A stretch of DNA of 64,000 nucleotides, taken from assembly GCF_025118155.1 (NCBI RefSeq), contig NW_026251388.1:1426001-1490000 (forward strand). Direction: 5' to 3'. Shown here one piece after another: positions 12,582 to 23,805 of the stretch. This DNA comes from Cokeromyces recurvatus. Its lineage: Eukaryota; Mucoromycota; Mucoromycetes; Mucorales; Mucoraceae. Made by a program: the position numbers and the translations under genes. Under the pieces are notes generated by a model. That model made no database searches. It saw only the letters and a list, made by a program, of their open reading frames with translations, and was not told the DNA's origin. The first letter of the stretch is position 1; the number at the start of each line of letters is the position of its first letter.

Positions 12582-13880
12582 TTACATGATTAAACATTTA
12601 TCATTTGAGGTTTCTCTTGGATTTAAAATTGTAGTGCTTCTTTTTGAAGAAGTATTTTTATTACTTGCTGTTGCTATCTTTTGTTCTTGTTGAATAGGAA
12701 ATGGATTATGTCCAAAGATTGGAACTGAATTAGTAAAAGAAGAAGGCATGATAGCATTATTAACAGGCTGTTGAGGATAATAAAACATAGGTTGTTGCTG
12801 TTGAGGCATATAATACATTGTTGGATTTTGAACACTCTTGGAAGATTTCTTATTTTTAACCTTATCTGATTTCTTTTTTACTGTAGGTGATTTGAATGCC
12901 ATTTGTCTTTTTGTATTAGCTTTGATTGTTCCACCTTTTTTAACAGAAGACATTTTCTGACCTCTCGGCTGTACTACTACTGCTGGCTTTTTAACAGTTG
13001 GAGTCCTTATTTTACGAGCAGGTGATGCAAACGATTTATTTGATCTATTCTTTGTTAGTGCTGCTTTAGTTTCTTTGTCATCAATCGTCGTTACTATCTC
13101 CTCGTGATCACCTTGCTGTTTTTTAAATTTCTCTTTTCTTGGTCTCCAAAATGAAGGCTTTCTTTCTAAAGTTGATTTTGTCTTTTCTGTTTTCTTATAT
13201 CCTAAATTATGTGTTGTATCGTTTTGAGAAGATTCAAGTGTTATTGGCTTTTTTTTATTATGTCTGAAGCCACTTGTAGACCATGATTTATACAAGAAAT
13301 TCTTTTTCGTGTTTAATTGTTTATTATGAGTGCTAGCATAATTCCTTGATATACTTTCAAGTGGATTTGCTATAGTGTCATTTAGTGTAGAGTGATCGTT
13401 TATGATGATATCTTGTTCTTGATGACCAGTAGTAGTAGTAGTAGCAGTAGTGACTTGCTCTTTTTGTACAGGGACACGAGGAATTTTCTTCTTTTCGTCA
13501 TTAGCTAAAGACCTTTCATCCGTTTTCTGTGTATTTTTATTTATATTATCCTGTTCTGTTTGCTCTAAAGGGGTTTCAACGCATGTTGAATGAGTATCAT
13601 TTGTAGGAAATGGAGTAGTTGAAGTTTGTATTTGCTTTTGTCTTTCTAGAAGTTCCTTTTGTTGTTGTAATTGATAAAGTAAAATCCACTCATTCATAGT
13701 ATTGGGGTATAGAGAAGATACAGGTGAAAATCTTGCTTGATCTTGCAATAACCTGTTTAAAATAAGTGGTTGATCATTGTTAGTCAATAATGCATGATTA
13801 GATTGTCTTGCGTTATGAAATGCACTATTCAAGAGTTGATCTGCGTATTGATCATACGAATCGTTTGTAAAAGTATTCAT
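12582..13880 (-). CDS. Disordered basic protein with C-terminal CaaX box
   Basis: Single-exon gene, 432 aa, no recognised domain. The N-terminus has Gln/Asn-rich helical stretches (LLYQLQQQKELLERQKQIQ). The middle is rich in Lys, Ser and Thr with many possible phosphosites (SPARKIRTPTVKKP, FKSPTVKKKSDKVKNKK). The C-terminal part has PQQQQPMFYYPQQP. The protein ends NDKCLIM, a good CaaX prenylation signal; terminal Met usually favours farnesylation, which would place the protein on a membrane. The start is the first ATG; an intronless frame this long in DNA this AT-rich is unlikely by chance. Function is unknown; a membrane-tethered scaffold or signalling adaptor is only a guess. Confidence 0.7.
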   Translation of the reverse strand: MNTFTNDSYDQYADQLLNSAFHNARQSNHALLTNNDQPLILNRLLQDQARFSPVSSLYPNTMNEWILLYQLQQQKELLERQKQIQTSTTPFPTNDTHSTCVETPLEQTEQDNINKNTQKTDERSLANDEKKKIPRVPVQKEQVTTATTTTTGHQEQDIIINDHSTLNDTIANPLESISRNYASTHNKQLNTKKNFLYKSWSTSGFRHNKKKPITLESSQNDTTHNLGYKKTEKTKSTLERKPSFWRPRKEKFKKQQGDHEEIVTTIDDKETKAALTKNRSNKSFASPARKIRTPTVKKPAVVVQPRGQKMSSVKKGGTIKANTKRQMAFKSPTVKKKSDKVKNKKSSKSVQNPTMYYMPQQQQPMFYYPQQPVNNAIMPSSFTNSVPIFGHNPFPIQQEQKIATASNKNTSSKRSTTILNPRETSNDKCLIM

Positions 13881-14739
13881 TTAATGATAAAACGTCGAAA
13901 AAGAAAAGGAAGCAAGGGAGAAAGAACGATAGGTGATAGTCTTATATAATACTTCCTTAGCATACACTACAATCTTAATTAGGTAAATTGTAAACAACAA
14001 CAACACATATAAAAATGCCTTGTATTATACATATATATCTATTTGTATATGTGGTACATGAACTTGCAATTATAAGAAAATTGATTAGTGAGGCAAAGAT
14101 TTCCAAAAATAGTAAATTAAATGATACACTATTATCCATAAGGATCTGACATAATATTATCCCAAAGAAAAAAAAAAGGAACCAAATAAGGAAATATTAC
14201 ATTTTTGCATTATTGAATGGGGTACATAGTAACTCAAATAGAAAAGTACAATCTGTTCTGTTACATTTTTCAGTATGTAAATATTACAAAAAATGTTTCC
14301 TTCTATTCTTTTTTAATATATATTTTACTTTTTTGATAATAAACTTTACTACATGTAGTTTATATTTATATAATTAGAAGGTTAAGAAGAGTAGCGATTT
14401 ACCTATTTCTTTTCATTCTATGAAAGATAAATAAGGTGTAGTCACATGATTTACAAATGCAGTCCCAATTTAGATACGACAAAAGCAAGGACTATAGAAA
14501 AACAAAATTTATCTATTTATACAGATGAGTATGAAACATAACTAATTTTGGTATAAAAGGATCTTCATTATTATTATCGGGTTAGAGAAGTACAAGGAAG
14601 AATGAGTTTTCATTGGTCGATTAAATATCTTTCTCAATGTTCTTTGTATTGTGTGTATAAATCTATTTTCTTTCTTTTCCTTTCCTTTCTCATCTTTCTT
14701 TCTTTCCCTTTTTTTTTTCTTCTTCTTTTCATTCATATA
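13881..14739. other. Divergent promoter region
   Basis: About 860 nt between the CaaX protein gene and the AT-hook gene. A polypyrimidine stretch (TTTCTTTCC repeats, 14666-14731) lies directly before the chosen start at 14740. No other gene seen. Confidence 0.55.
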
Positions 14740-15903
14740 ATGATATATCAGCCAGAGAAAGAGTGTAATAGTAAATTACCGTCTATTTCAAATTTACTAA
14801 GTTCTTCACCGCCTATTCTGAATCTATCACCTCCTTCACCTCTTTTACCTTCAACGCCTCCACATTCTAGTAAATCATTTAATTCGTATCTTTCTTCACC
14901 AAGATTGCCTTCTATTTCACCTATATTGTCTCCAATTCATTCACCGACACATACTTTCCTGAATACAAGTATACAGCAATTATCAATCAGTACAAGTCAG
15001 ACTATTCCTCCTATTCAAGGGGACGATCCCCCACAACGATTACGTTTACCTTCAACATCATCCATTTACAATCATAATCAGCCTATTTCACCAAAGACTC
15101 TGTTTAATGATACCTACAATCAAAAATCATCTAATCCATGGAACTCCTCTCATCATACTCCCTCTTTTACTACTATGATTGAAAACTCACCACAGTCATC
15201 TCAAATGATAGTAGAGGATTCAACAATAAGTGATTCTGAATATCTTTGTGCGACTTCTCAATATAATAGACCTAGATCAACTTCAACTGTTTCAGAGCCT
15301 GTTCCTTGTACAAAATCGTCAATAACAACTATAACTCTAAATGATCGTGAAGACAAATACGACGACGACGACGACGACGAAGAAGTAGAAGAGAAAGAAA
15401 CGGTCATGTCATCAAAATCTGTGGCCTCTACACAACTTGTATTTGATTCTTTTGGTCAACCAAAACAAAAAAGAAGAAGAGGTAGACCTCCTATCTCAAA
15501 AAATATAAGTAGCAATTCTAATCAAGATAACGAAGATAATAATAATAAAAGCTGGACTTTTCTAACGCCTACTGTATGGGATGTATTCATTTCTGAAGAA
15601 CAAAAAGAACGAGAGTTAAAGGCGAATCAAAAGGAACAACAATTAATGATGTCTTGGTCTTCTTCAAAAAAGGAAAATAAACAAGTCCTATTGAATACAC
15701 ATGATGAAAGTAGAGGAGGCGATTCTCTCATGAACAATTCAATGGCTGCCTTTACAAATTCTAAGATGGATACTATTTTACATATGCCACGCAAAAAAAG
15801 AGGTAGAAAGCCAAAGACTCATATTATTGGTAATTCCTGTTTTGTGTGGAAAGACTTGACCTCTACAAGATCTTCTTCATCAGCAGAGAAGTCTCAAAAA
15901 TGA
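14740..15903 (+). CDS. AT-hook protein, Ser/Pro-rich, probable nuclear regulator
   Basis: Single-exon gene of 387 aa. The first ~110 residues are rich in Ser, Pro and Leu (SSPPILNLSPPSPLLPSTPP and similar). Two AT-hook motifs are plain: KRRRGRPPIS near residue 246 and KKRGRKPKTH near residue 352. Both have the RGR(P/K)P core that binds the minor groove of AT-rich DNA. An acidic run (Asp repeats then EEVEEKE) lies near residues 205-225, and the hooks flank a Trp-containing block (TVWDVFISEEQKEREL). The frame is open back to 14602, but that part translates a polypyrimidine tract, so the ATG at 14740 is preferred. Probably a chromatin or transcription factor; no targets can be inferred. Confidence 0.7.
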   Translation: MIYQPEKECNSKLPSISNLLSSSPPILNLSPPSPLLPSTPPHSSKSFNSYLSSPRLPSISPILSPIHSPTHTFLNTSIQQLSISTSQTIPPIQGDDPPQRLRLPSTSSIYNHNQPISPKTLFNDTYNQKSSNPWNSSHHTPSFTTMIENSPQSSQMIVEDSTISDSEYLCATSQYNRPRSTSTVSEPVPCTKSSITTITLNDREDKYDDDDDDEEVEEKETVMSSKSVASTQLVFDSFGQPKQKRRRGRPPISKNISSNSNQDNEDNNNKSWTFLTPTVWDVFISEEQKERELKANQKEQQLMMSWSSSKKENKQVLLNTHDESRGGDSLMNNSMAAFTNSKMDTILHMPRKKRGRKPKTHIIGNSCFVWKDLTSTRSSSSAEKSQK

Positions 15904-15951
15904 GTATATAAATATATGTATGTACACATATATATATATACGCACACACAT

Positions 15952-15990
<39 letters not shown>

Positions 15991-17300
15991 ACAGAAAAGG
16001 AAAAAAAAAAGATATCTCAACCTCTTAGATGATGCATGTATTTTATTCTATTCTAGTTTATTTTATTTTATTTTATTTTTTTGTATATACAAACATAAGG
16101 TTATTATACATAAATATCCATTTTTTTTATACCATTTATAATCAAATAAAACGATACAGGAACATTTGGAAATCAAGGAAAACAGTGTAACATACCTTAT
16201 CTAATTTTGATTTGCTTAATTTTTACAGTTAAAATTGAAAGTTATAGTTTTCATTTTACAGTCACGTTAGCTGCTTTATTATACACCCTCTCTCATAATG
16301 ATGTCTCACTGAGAAAATGTATATTAGATGTCATATTTGTTGAAATAGTCTTACATTTATGGAAAATTTAAAAAGTTGAAAATAGATTCTATTAGAATTG
16401 GTTGAAACTTACAAGTCCTAACTAACATAAATGATTTGCTTTTATCTCTTTATTTTAAGATTAGCGAAAATGTAAAGAAATATGTATTTTGCTAGCTGTT
16501 GTGATAGTTTGATCTTCTTTAATCGAAGGTAGTTAAAAGAAAAAAAAAAAAAAAAGGGAGAAAAGGATAAATTACATTTCTTATTTGGTATTTTCATGTC
16601 TAACTGATCAATTTCTGTTGCCCACGTGGATATTGAATCAAGTGTCCTATGCAATTATTTATATCTTATGGGAAATGCTGTCATTACCATAAAAGTAATA
16701 TCCTATGTAATTACCCCAGGTTAAGCCCATATATATAAATATGTACGATACCCTCTAAGATACATCACGTATGATTATAATCTAGCATGCTCTATCATCA
16801 CCTAAAGAATAAAATACTATATTTACATGCTCTTATTTAACAATGTTCGTTATTGAGTTCTGTATGTCAGTTAAATGTTCTAAGCTTCATAGAATAATCC
16901 CTTTATTTTTATTGTGTAATAAATGATAGTTTATTTCTACAGTCTTAGTTATATAGAAACTACTACAATCATAACACATACTATTCTTTTGTCTTGTTTA
17001 TACTTCTACCAGTTGTATTGTACAATAATAATATATCATTTTCAGGCAATCATCTATATTCATCATATACATATATATAATGCTAGCAATTCGTTTTAGT
17101 CTTTATATATGTATATGTATAAATCTTTAATCCTTAATAAACATATTAAAAGGTCTCAGAGTATTTTACCTTGTTCTCTTCCCTTCCCTTTTCTTTAAAA
17201 AAAAAAAACTCATCTAAACCACTACACTTATTACCTAGTCTATTATACCATATCTATTGATTATTTTATTTAATAATATTCTGTAGCCCCTCCCACTAAA
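15904..17300. other. Intergenic region with CA/TA microsatellites
   Basis: About 1.4 kb. It holds (CA)n and (TA)n runs at 15926-15990, a (TTTTA)n stretch near 16050-16080 and AT-rich unique DNA. Short frames only; nothing recognised. Confidence 0.55.
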
Positions 17301-18855
17301 ATGGATATTGAATTCTCTTCCTGGTACGCCAGCCAGTTTTATAAATATCGATAGTCCTTTGGCACCAGGTGCCCGTATTCTATCTGTAAAGTCATCTATT
17401 TCTAGCATTGGTTGTAGAGAAAAGCATATTTAAATATGAGAAGGCTTTGTAAAGATTGTACATACTGTAACTATGCATACCTATTCTTTTCAGCAAATAT
17501 ATGTTTGTTCGTGTGTTTGCAGAATGATGAAAATTTTTATATCACAAGATGTCTTAACAAAGATTTTTTTTTTGCGGAAGTTTGGCTTTCGTTAACTGCT
17601 TACCAAAGAAGAGGATCTAGTATTCTGACTGCAGAAAGACGTGAGTTCATCAATCAATACCTTCAAGATTGCTGTGACTTGTCAAACTATGAGCTTGTTG
17701 TACGGACAACAAACTTCGTTAATCAAAGGAATTAAAGATATATATATGGAGTACACATGTAATCTTATTTGATAATCATTTTCGATGTGTAATCAATGTT
17801 CTTTCAGCTATTCTAACTTGAATATCCGAATTGAAATCAAAAAGAGAAGCAGAAAGTGTATTTGCAGAAATGACATTAAATGAAATTCATGGAACCATTA
17901 CTCCCCTTGCTTCTAACTTTAAACAAGCTTTATTCAAAAGAATAACGGTAACCAGCAAGATTAGGGTCCAATTTTTTTTACCCTATTTTTATTCGTGCCA
18001 TAGACGCTCCTATACCTATGTTATTGTCATATCCAAGATCATATCAATCCTGGAGAAACAATATTTATTATGATGTGAAAGCAAATCCAATTGAACATTT
18101 TAAGACCTTTTTTTTTTAAGCTTGCTCAATTATTTAACAAAAACTTTATGTCAAAACATTCTTGATCATTTCTGGACCACTACCTATTCCGGAGATAAAC
18201 TCGCTTTATGAGCAACCATCATTATCATGAATTCTCCTGAGATTAGACCACAAGAGGAAGGAGGATTACGTTTTAAAGGAACGATTTAGACAGATGGTGT
18301 GGAAGTTACCATAATAATAAAAAGAAAAAAAGAACAGACAAACAAGGCTGATAGATACACAACACGATATAGTATTCAAGTGGAGTAGGCTCAGTACATC
18401 GATGAAATAAATATACAGCACTATACAGATCTTGTTGGCATATACATTACTGTAGACCCTGGACGTCGTGACTTATTGTATTTTGTACGTGTAAATCCTA
18501 CTTTAGAAGAGCTCATCAAGTATAGGGTACTCCAAGCCATTCCTAAACAAGTCACCGAAAAGAGTCAGGTATCGTCGAATATTAGAAAATCTAAAAAAAA
18601 AACACAAGCTGTCTTTGATGCGGAAAGAACCTTACAAAACTCTCGAACATTATTTTTAGAAATATTTGGCGAGTATTTAACAAATAGGTTATTGGTAACT
18701 GAATGTCTTTCAAATCATTATGCTCAAACTACAACAAGTCACCGTACTTTACATCCTATATGAAATTCCAGTGCCCTTATGTTGTCTCTAGAAGACGCTG
18801 TAGAAGAAGATCATAAAACAGCGGTCCAAAATCAAGACGAAGATGCTAATTAACT
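17301..18855 (+). pseudogene. Decayed Fanzor/TnpB-like (OrfB, RuvC-type) gene
   Basis: A broken protein-coding stretch. From about 18250 one frame reads GLRFKGTI, stop, TDGVEVTIIIK, then a second in-frame stop, then YIDEI and VGIYITVDPGRRDLLYFV. The DPGRRDLL block matches the first RuvC-like Asp motif of the eukaryotic TnpB relatives (Fanzor-type, OrfB_Zn_ribbon clan) that are frequent in Mucorales genomes; the preceding TDGV block is also typical of them. The following ERTLQNS, EIFGEYL, HYAQTTTSHRTLHP segment resembles the helical region before the next conserved block. In-frame TAG codons lie at 18287-18289 and 18386-18388, and no zinc ribbon or second and third RuvC motifs are found downstream. 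Upstream pieces (17436-17735, with LTAERREFINQYL; 17831-18073) may be its N-terminal half in other frames. It is not functional as a nuclease. Confidence 0.6.
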
Positions 18856-18938
18856 CCTGTCTAGTTATCACTAGACACCAACGTGGTAAATTTCAGCTTG
18901 ATTTTTTTTTATTGTAGTGCGTATTTTTCCTTTCCTAA

Positions 18939-18971
<33 letters not shown>

Positions 18972-19178
18972 TTCGTGACTGGGATTCTTTTTTAGTAAAA
19001 ATGACTCAAGTTATATTTTTATTTATATATTTTATATTTTTTTTTTTTTTTTGTTTCGACTCGGTTCAATTACTCCCTTCTCTCTTTGCTTATTTTTATT
19101 TTATTTATTTATTTTTAAATAATAATAATAATAATAAAAAAAAAGGTCAAATTATTCTTTAATTAAAACAAGCAAAGA
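18856..19178. other. Promoter region of the ornithine carrier
   Basis: About 320 nt with a 30-nt A tract (18940-18969), T tracts near 19040 and an (AAT)n run near 19118-19137. No gene seen. Confidence 0.55.
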
Positions 19179-20481
19179 ATGGATACTCAACAGGTGGCTT
19201 CTAAGCCTACTACATTATTAATACAGCCAGATAAACTTTCATTTACACAGCAAAATAGAAAAGAAAAATCCACAATACATCAACAACTAAATGACCTCAT
19301 ATTTGGATCGGTAAAATAGAACAGTATTTAATCTTTATTAAAGAATAATCATATATATGTATATCTGTGAAATATATATATCTGTATATATGAATGACAT
19401 GTAATAGATTGCTGGCATGATTGGAAAACTCGTTGAGTATCCATTTGATACCATTAAAGTTAGACTTCAAACACAGCCTTTGGATCAACCATTCTTTTCG
19501 GGCCCTTGGGATTGTTTTAAAAAGACGATTAAACAAGAAGGCTTTAAAAGTTTATTTACAGTGAGTTTATTTTCTTTTTATACATATGTATATATGTATA
19601 TATATATATGATAAGCAATTATTTTGACATGTTACACATGTATATATGTATATATATATTAGGGTTTATCATCTCCATTGATAGGATCCATGGTAGAAAA
19701 TGCTGCATTATTTGTTGGTTATCGTCAAGTTCAACGTATGATTCGAGACTTTTCAATGACAGATGAGGAACGCAAGAAGATGCTCTATTTACCTGAAGAT
19801 AAACTACCCCCTTTATCAATGAGTCAATTAATATTGGCAGGAGCAGCCTCTGGCGCAATCGCGTCATTTGTATTAACACCTGTAGAATTAATTAAATGTA
19901 AACTTCAGGTTCAATTAGGTAATCAAACTAATGTGCAAGGTGTACGATTCACGGGTCCCTTTCATGTCATTCGTCATGTGATGCAAACTCATGGACTACC
20001 CGGATTTTATAGAGGATTTTTAGCCACTCTTTTAAGAGAGGCCGGTGGTGGTGCTTTCTGGTTTGGTGCTTATGAATATACGTGTGCTGAATTTATTAAA
20101 TATAGACAAAAAAGGACAGGAGAGATGATAACCAAGAAAGATTTATCTGCTCCAGAATTGATGCTTGGCGGTGCATTAGGCGGTATGGCTTATAACATGT
20201 CTCTTTTCCCTGTGGATGTGATAAAATCGCAAATGCAGACGGATGAACAATTACTGGTAGGTAATTGTCAACGTTCCTTTTTCCAAACAGCAAAAGAACT
20301 GTATACAGTAGGTGGCTACAGAGCTTTTTATAGAGGTTGCGGTATTACAGTGGCTCGTAGTGCGCCAACATCAGCTATTATTTTCTTGACTTATGTAAGT
20401 ATTTATACACACATATACGTATTTTTTTTTTTTTACTCATTTATATGAATATAGGAAACACTTTCTCGTCACTTTGGTTAA
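19179..20481 (+). CDS. ORT1: Mitochondrial ornithine carrier (SLC25 family, ORT1/ARG11/ARG-13-like)
   Basis: Mitochondrial carrier family protein of 347 aa from exons 19179..19310, 19408..19560, 19663..20394 and 20455..20481. Three solute-carrier repeats each have the Px(D/E)xx(K/R) signature: PFDTIK, PVELIK and PVDVIK. The segments VEYPFDTIKVRLQTQP and FSGPWDCFKKTIKQEG fit the yeast Ort1/Arg11 and Neurospora ARG-13 branch, which exports ornithine made in mitochondria for arginine synthesis. The insert after repeat 1 (MTDEERKKMLYLPEDK) is variable in the family. The tiny last exon adds only ETLSRHFG. A ~45-residue N-terminal extension precedes the first carrier repeat. Other basic-amino-acid carriers (CAC/SLC25A20-like) are the alternative assignment. 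Confidence 0.85.
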
Positions 20482-22530
20482 AACAATAATACCCCCTTTC
20501 TTCCCTTTTTTATTTCATTATAATGATATTCTTATCTTTTTGTTTTTATATGTTTTTTTTTTGTGTGTGTAATAAAATGTATCTTTAAAATATAAGAGCA
20601 GATGTATCTATGGTTAGTATGTAAGATAGGTCTATATTAGATTAGTTATTAAGATAAATTAATGGAAAAAACAAACAAAAAAAAATGATTGTAAATATAA
20701 ACAACTGGCTTTTTTGCGAGCTTATTGCAATTTGTATACAAATAGATAAACTAATATTTATATGATAGTATTTCAATAATTTACAAAGTTCCTTGTATGT
20801 CTTCCTTTTTTTTTTTTCTAATGCTGTAATAGTCTTATTATGAATAAGAAAAGAAAAAAATAAGACTCTATTTTATCATAGGCTTTTATGGAAATGAGAG
20901 GATATATAGATAGAATGAAAGGGTCTAGCAAGTCAAATACATAAATAGTAAACACATATTTCTAAATAGAATCAATATTATTCATTTTTAAATGGGTTAA
21001 AGTAGATTGTCTTTTCAGCAACTAAAATTTCTATATGTATATTCTACTTTCCTTTTATTTCCTATAATACTCCAAGCACCTTTTATTATAAAATGAGTCC
21101 CAATTAAAAATAGTGTAGCAGATGTATTCGAAAGCTTTAGCTAAAAAACAAAAAAAAATAAGTGCACAGTGTTCTAGCGATTTCAGAAATTTAGTTCGCG
21201 GTCTCTGACCTTAGACTTTGTGCCCACTGCCATTCACTTTGCGCCCATTACCATTTAACTTTGTGGCCTCGGACAAAAGAGTTTGTGGAGACATTTCTGA
21301 AAATGACAATCAACCAAAATTTCCCAGGTACCAAAAATAACACATTTATTTATTAAAAAAAAAAAAAAAAAAAAATAAAAAATAAAAAAAGAAAAAAAGC
21401 TTACTGAGGAGTAATTATTCTTATTATACAGATGCATACATATTATGGATTATAGTTTTTCCTAATAATGCTTATCCGGCAAATATAAAACAACTGAATA
21501 TGTGGTTTTTGATTCCTGCATATTATTAATATATAAAAGAAAAAAAAAAGGACCAAAAAGCATTACTGTCTATTTAAAAGCTACAGTATGTATTATCAAA
21601 AAAAAAAAAAAAAAAAAAAGGCGTATATATGTATATCAGTATATGACGACTTTTTTTTTCTTCTATATAGTACAGCTTGACGAGTATAGTATTCATTTTT
21701 ATATTTAGAATAACAGAAGATACAGGGAGAGAGAAAAAAAAAAAAGAGAGAAGGAAGGAAGCTTTTCATTTACTTTATCAATTACTTCAACTTATTAAAA
21801 ATATATGCGGAATTCTTCTGTATAAGTATAAAAGCCTATGTAAAGTCATTATACAATTACAGTAGAACTACTGATATGCTCAACAAGCTTTATAAGAGAG
21901 AATCCCCTTTTTTAATATTACAATTCATTTTTATCTCTAATGTAATTATAATTTAAAATGATCGTCATAAAAAAAAAGGTTTCACCGCTATCTCCAATCT
22001 TTTTTTTTTTTCACTCATTCAAAATAAAGTATATGACATATAAAGTTATCAAATATAATTACATAAGACAAGATCAAGATCATCAAGGGTTTACTCTTAT
22101 ACTAAATGTGTATATATGGTATCAGATTACCCTTTTTTAATGAGCCAAACGGAGTTAGTAATCAGAACAAACCTTTTTTACTTTAAGCATTATTAATACA
22201 ACAAATTGTTTCGAATTATTCATAATATCCAAATAATTTCATGTAGCAATCACAAATGATTATGACTTCATTATTAAAAAAGATCGATATAAAATTTGAC
22301 TATTTGTATATATATATATTTTTTTCTTTATGTCAATGATAGATAATAATGATGATACTTGTATATAAAAGCAATTTTATTAATTATGTTCTTTTAATAT
22401 GAAACATTATGTAAAATATCTTTAAAAATTTTTATTATTAATAATAACAATATATATAAAAGAAAAAAAAAAAAGACATATTCAATCACTAAATACTAGG
22501 TTGGGATAGTTAACGTTCCCTTCCACCTCT
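20482..22530. other. Gene-poor intergenic region
   Basis: About 2 kb of AT-rich DNA with A tracts (21354-21375, 21600-21619). A short patch of higher GC with an internal repeat lies at 21170-21305 and is listed separately. No convincing coding frame. Confidence 0.55.
21180..21303. repeat. GC-richer patch with inverted ends and imperfect internal repeats
   Basis: Flanked by a 10-bp inverted repeat (TTTCAGAAAT at 21181-21190 and ATTTCTGAAA at 21293-21302). Inside are two ~22-bp imperfect copies, ACTTTGTGCCCACTGCCATT then ACTTTGCGCCCATTACCATT, and a third partial copy starting AACTTTGTGG. Base composition is clearly unlike the surrounding AT-rich DNA. It could be a small non-autonomous DNA element; no target-site duplication was identified. 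Confidence 0.4.
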
Positions 22531-23387
22531 TTAATGAGCAGTAGCATTACAAGTATTATTCAAACGAGTAAAATTACCAATCTCACTACCATATGTAGTA
22601 ATGATATTTTGGAAAGCAGTATCGTTAAGAGTATTAAGAGCATCAGAACTATTAACAAGGAGTACTTGACCGACAGTTTGTTCATTTATAGCACGAGGAA
22701 CAAAGAAGTGATTGCTGCCATTACTGGGTTTATTTGTGACAAAGGAAAAGTTTGAAGCTGAACATAAGATGGTACTATAGTTGCCATTTGTTTGATTAGA
22801 TAGCTTGAAGTTAATATTGCCTCTGAAATCGGGACCATGAGGTAAAGGATTACTAGAGTTACCACTTTTCCATACCGTATTGAGCATCTCGAGGTGGTTA
22901 GTCGTACGACCTTTAGAAGAAGAAGAAGAAGAAGGGATAGAGAACAGAGCAGTAAAATTGGCATCGGTAGGAGAGGAACCATTCTCAAGAGTCATGAGGC
23001 CACTCAAGGTAATATTAGCACTCTCAGAGGCCTTGCTTGTCATATTGTACCATCCAAATTCAAAAGAAGGTTGAATGTATACAGTATTCGTGTTGTTACC
23101 AGAAATATATATTTGAGGGCAACTAACACTCATATTATAAAGTTGAGATATAATATCATACTTGAATAACATAGAGGTTGCCATACCAGCAATATACCCT
23201 ATAATTTCATATATATATATAAAAGATTAGAAGGAAAGAAAATAAAATAAAATAAAGCCTTTTTTTTTGACATAGACATATAGAATCATTTACATGTGCC
23301 ATTAATAGAAGATAAATTAAAGGACTCTTGTGCCATAGCACCAACAATAAGCATAGAGACTGCAATAATAATTTTGTTAAACTTCAT
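22531..23387 (-). CDS. Small secreted, heavily N-glycosylatable, lipocalin-like protein
   Basis: Two exons (23387..23294, 23198..22531) give 253 aa. A clear signal peptide (MKFNKIIIAVSMLIVGAMAQ) is followed by NLSSING, and the splice creates GTWYIAGMA. A Gly-x-Trp at the mature N-terminus before alternating beta-type segments is the hallmark of the lipocalin fold. Later segments (VYIQPSFEFGWYNM, RGNINFKLSN, YSTILCSASNFSFV) look like beta strands. Many N-x-S/T sequons and only three Cys outside the signal peptide (VSCPQ, ILCSAS, NNTCNAT). The signal exon gives strong support for the gene; the fold is an inference. If right, it would bind a small hydrophobic ligand outside the cell. Confidence 0.65.
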
Positions 23388-23805
23388 TTTTTGTTGTTGT
23401 TTTTTTTATTATTATTGTATAAAATAATAAGAGAAAAACAAATAAAAAAAAAACTAGAGTCTGATATACCTTTATATATGTGTATTTTCACATTTACTTC
23501 ATGGCTTTTATTTCCTTTAATTGGAGAAGGAGCAAATTAGCGCCGAAAAAAAAAAAAAAAAAAAAAAAAAGGCATGAAATATGTCAAAATTTTATTTCCC
23601 AGAAAAAAAAACATTGATTGACAGTTTAACAAAAAATATGCAATACAGAATAAAATATTCATCTTTTTTGACATGTATTTATAAAGAAGGAAAGGTAAAA
23701 AAAAATATATATATATTTATATACATATACATATTTATATATATAAAAATAAAAATAAAAAAAAAAAGTGAAATACACATATATAATATACCGTATACAT
23801 ATTTT
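23388..23805. other. Intergenic region, lipocalin-like / Zn2Cys6 genes
   Basis: About 420 nt, with a 25-nt A tract near 23546-23570 and TA-rich runs near 23705-23745. It holds the promoter of the secreted-protein gene and the 3' flank of the transcription-factor gene. Confidence 0.5.

Noticed and set aside
14602..14739. Upstream extension of the AT-hook gene giving a hydrophobic N-terminus
   Set aside because: The hydrophobic residues come from a polypyrimidine tract (Phe/Leu/Ser codons), more likely promoter than signal peptide for a nuclear protein.
22534..23169. Plus-strand frames with Arg/Glu runs opposite the lipocalin-like gene
   Set aside because: Antisense shadows of the secreted protein; its signal-peptide exon and splice favour the minus strand.
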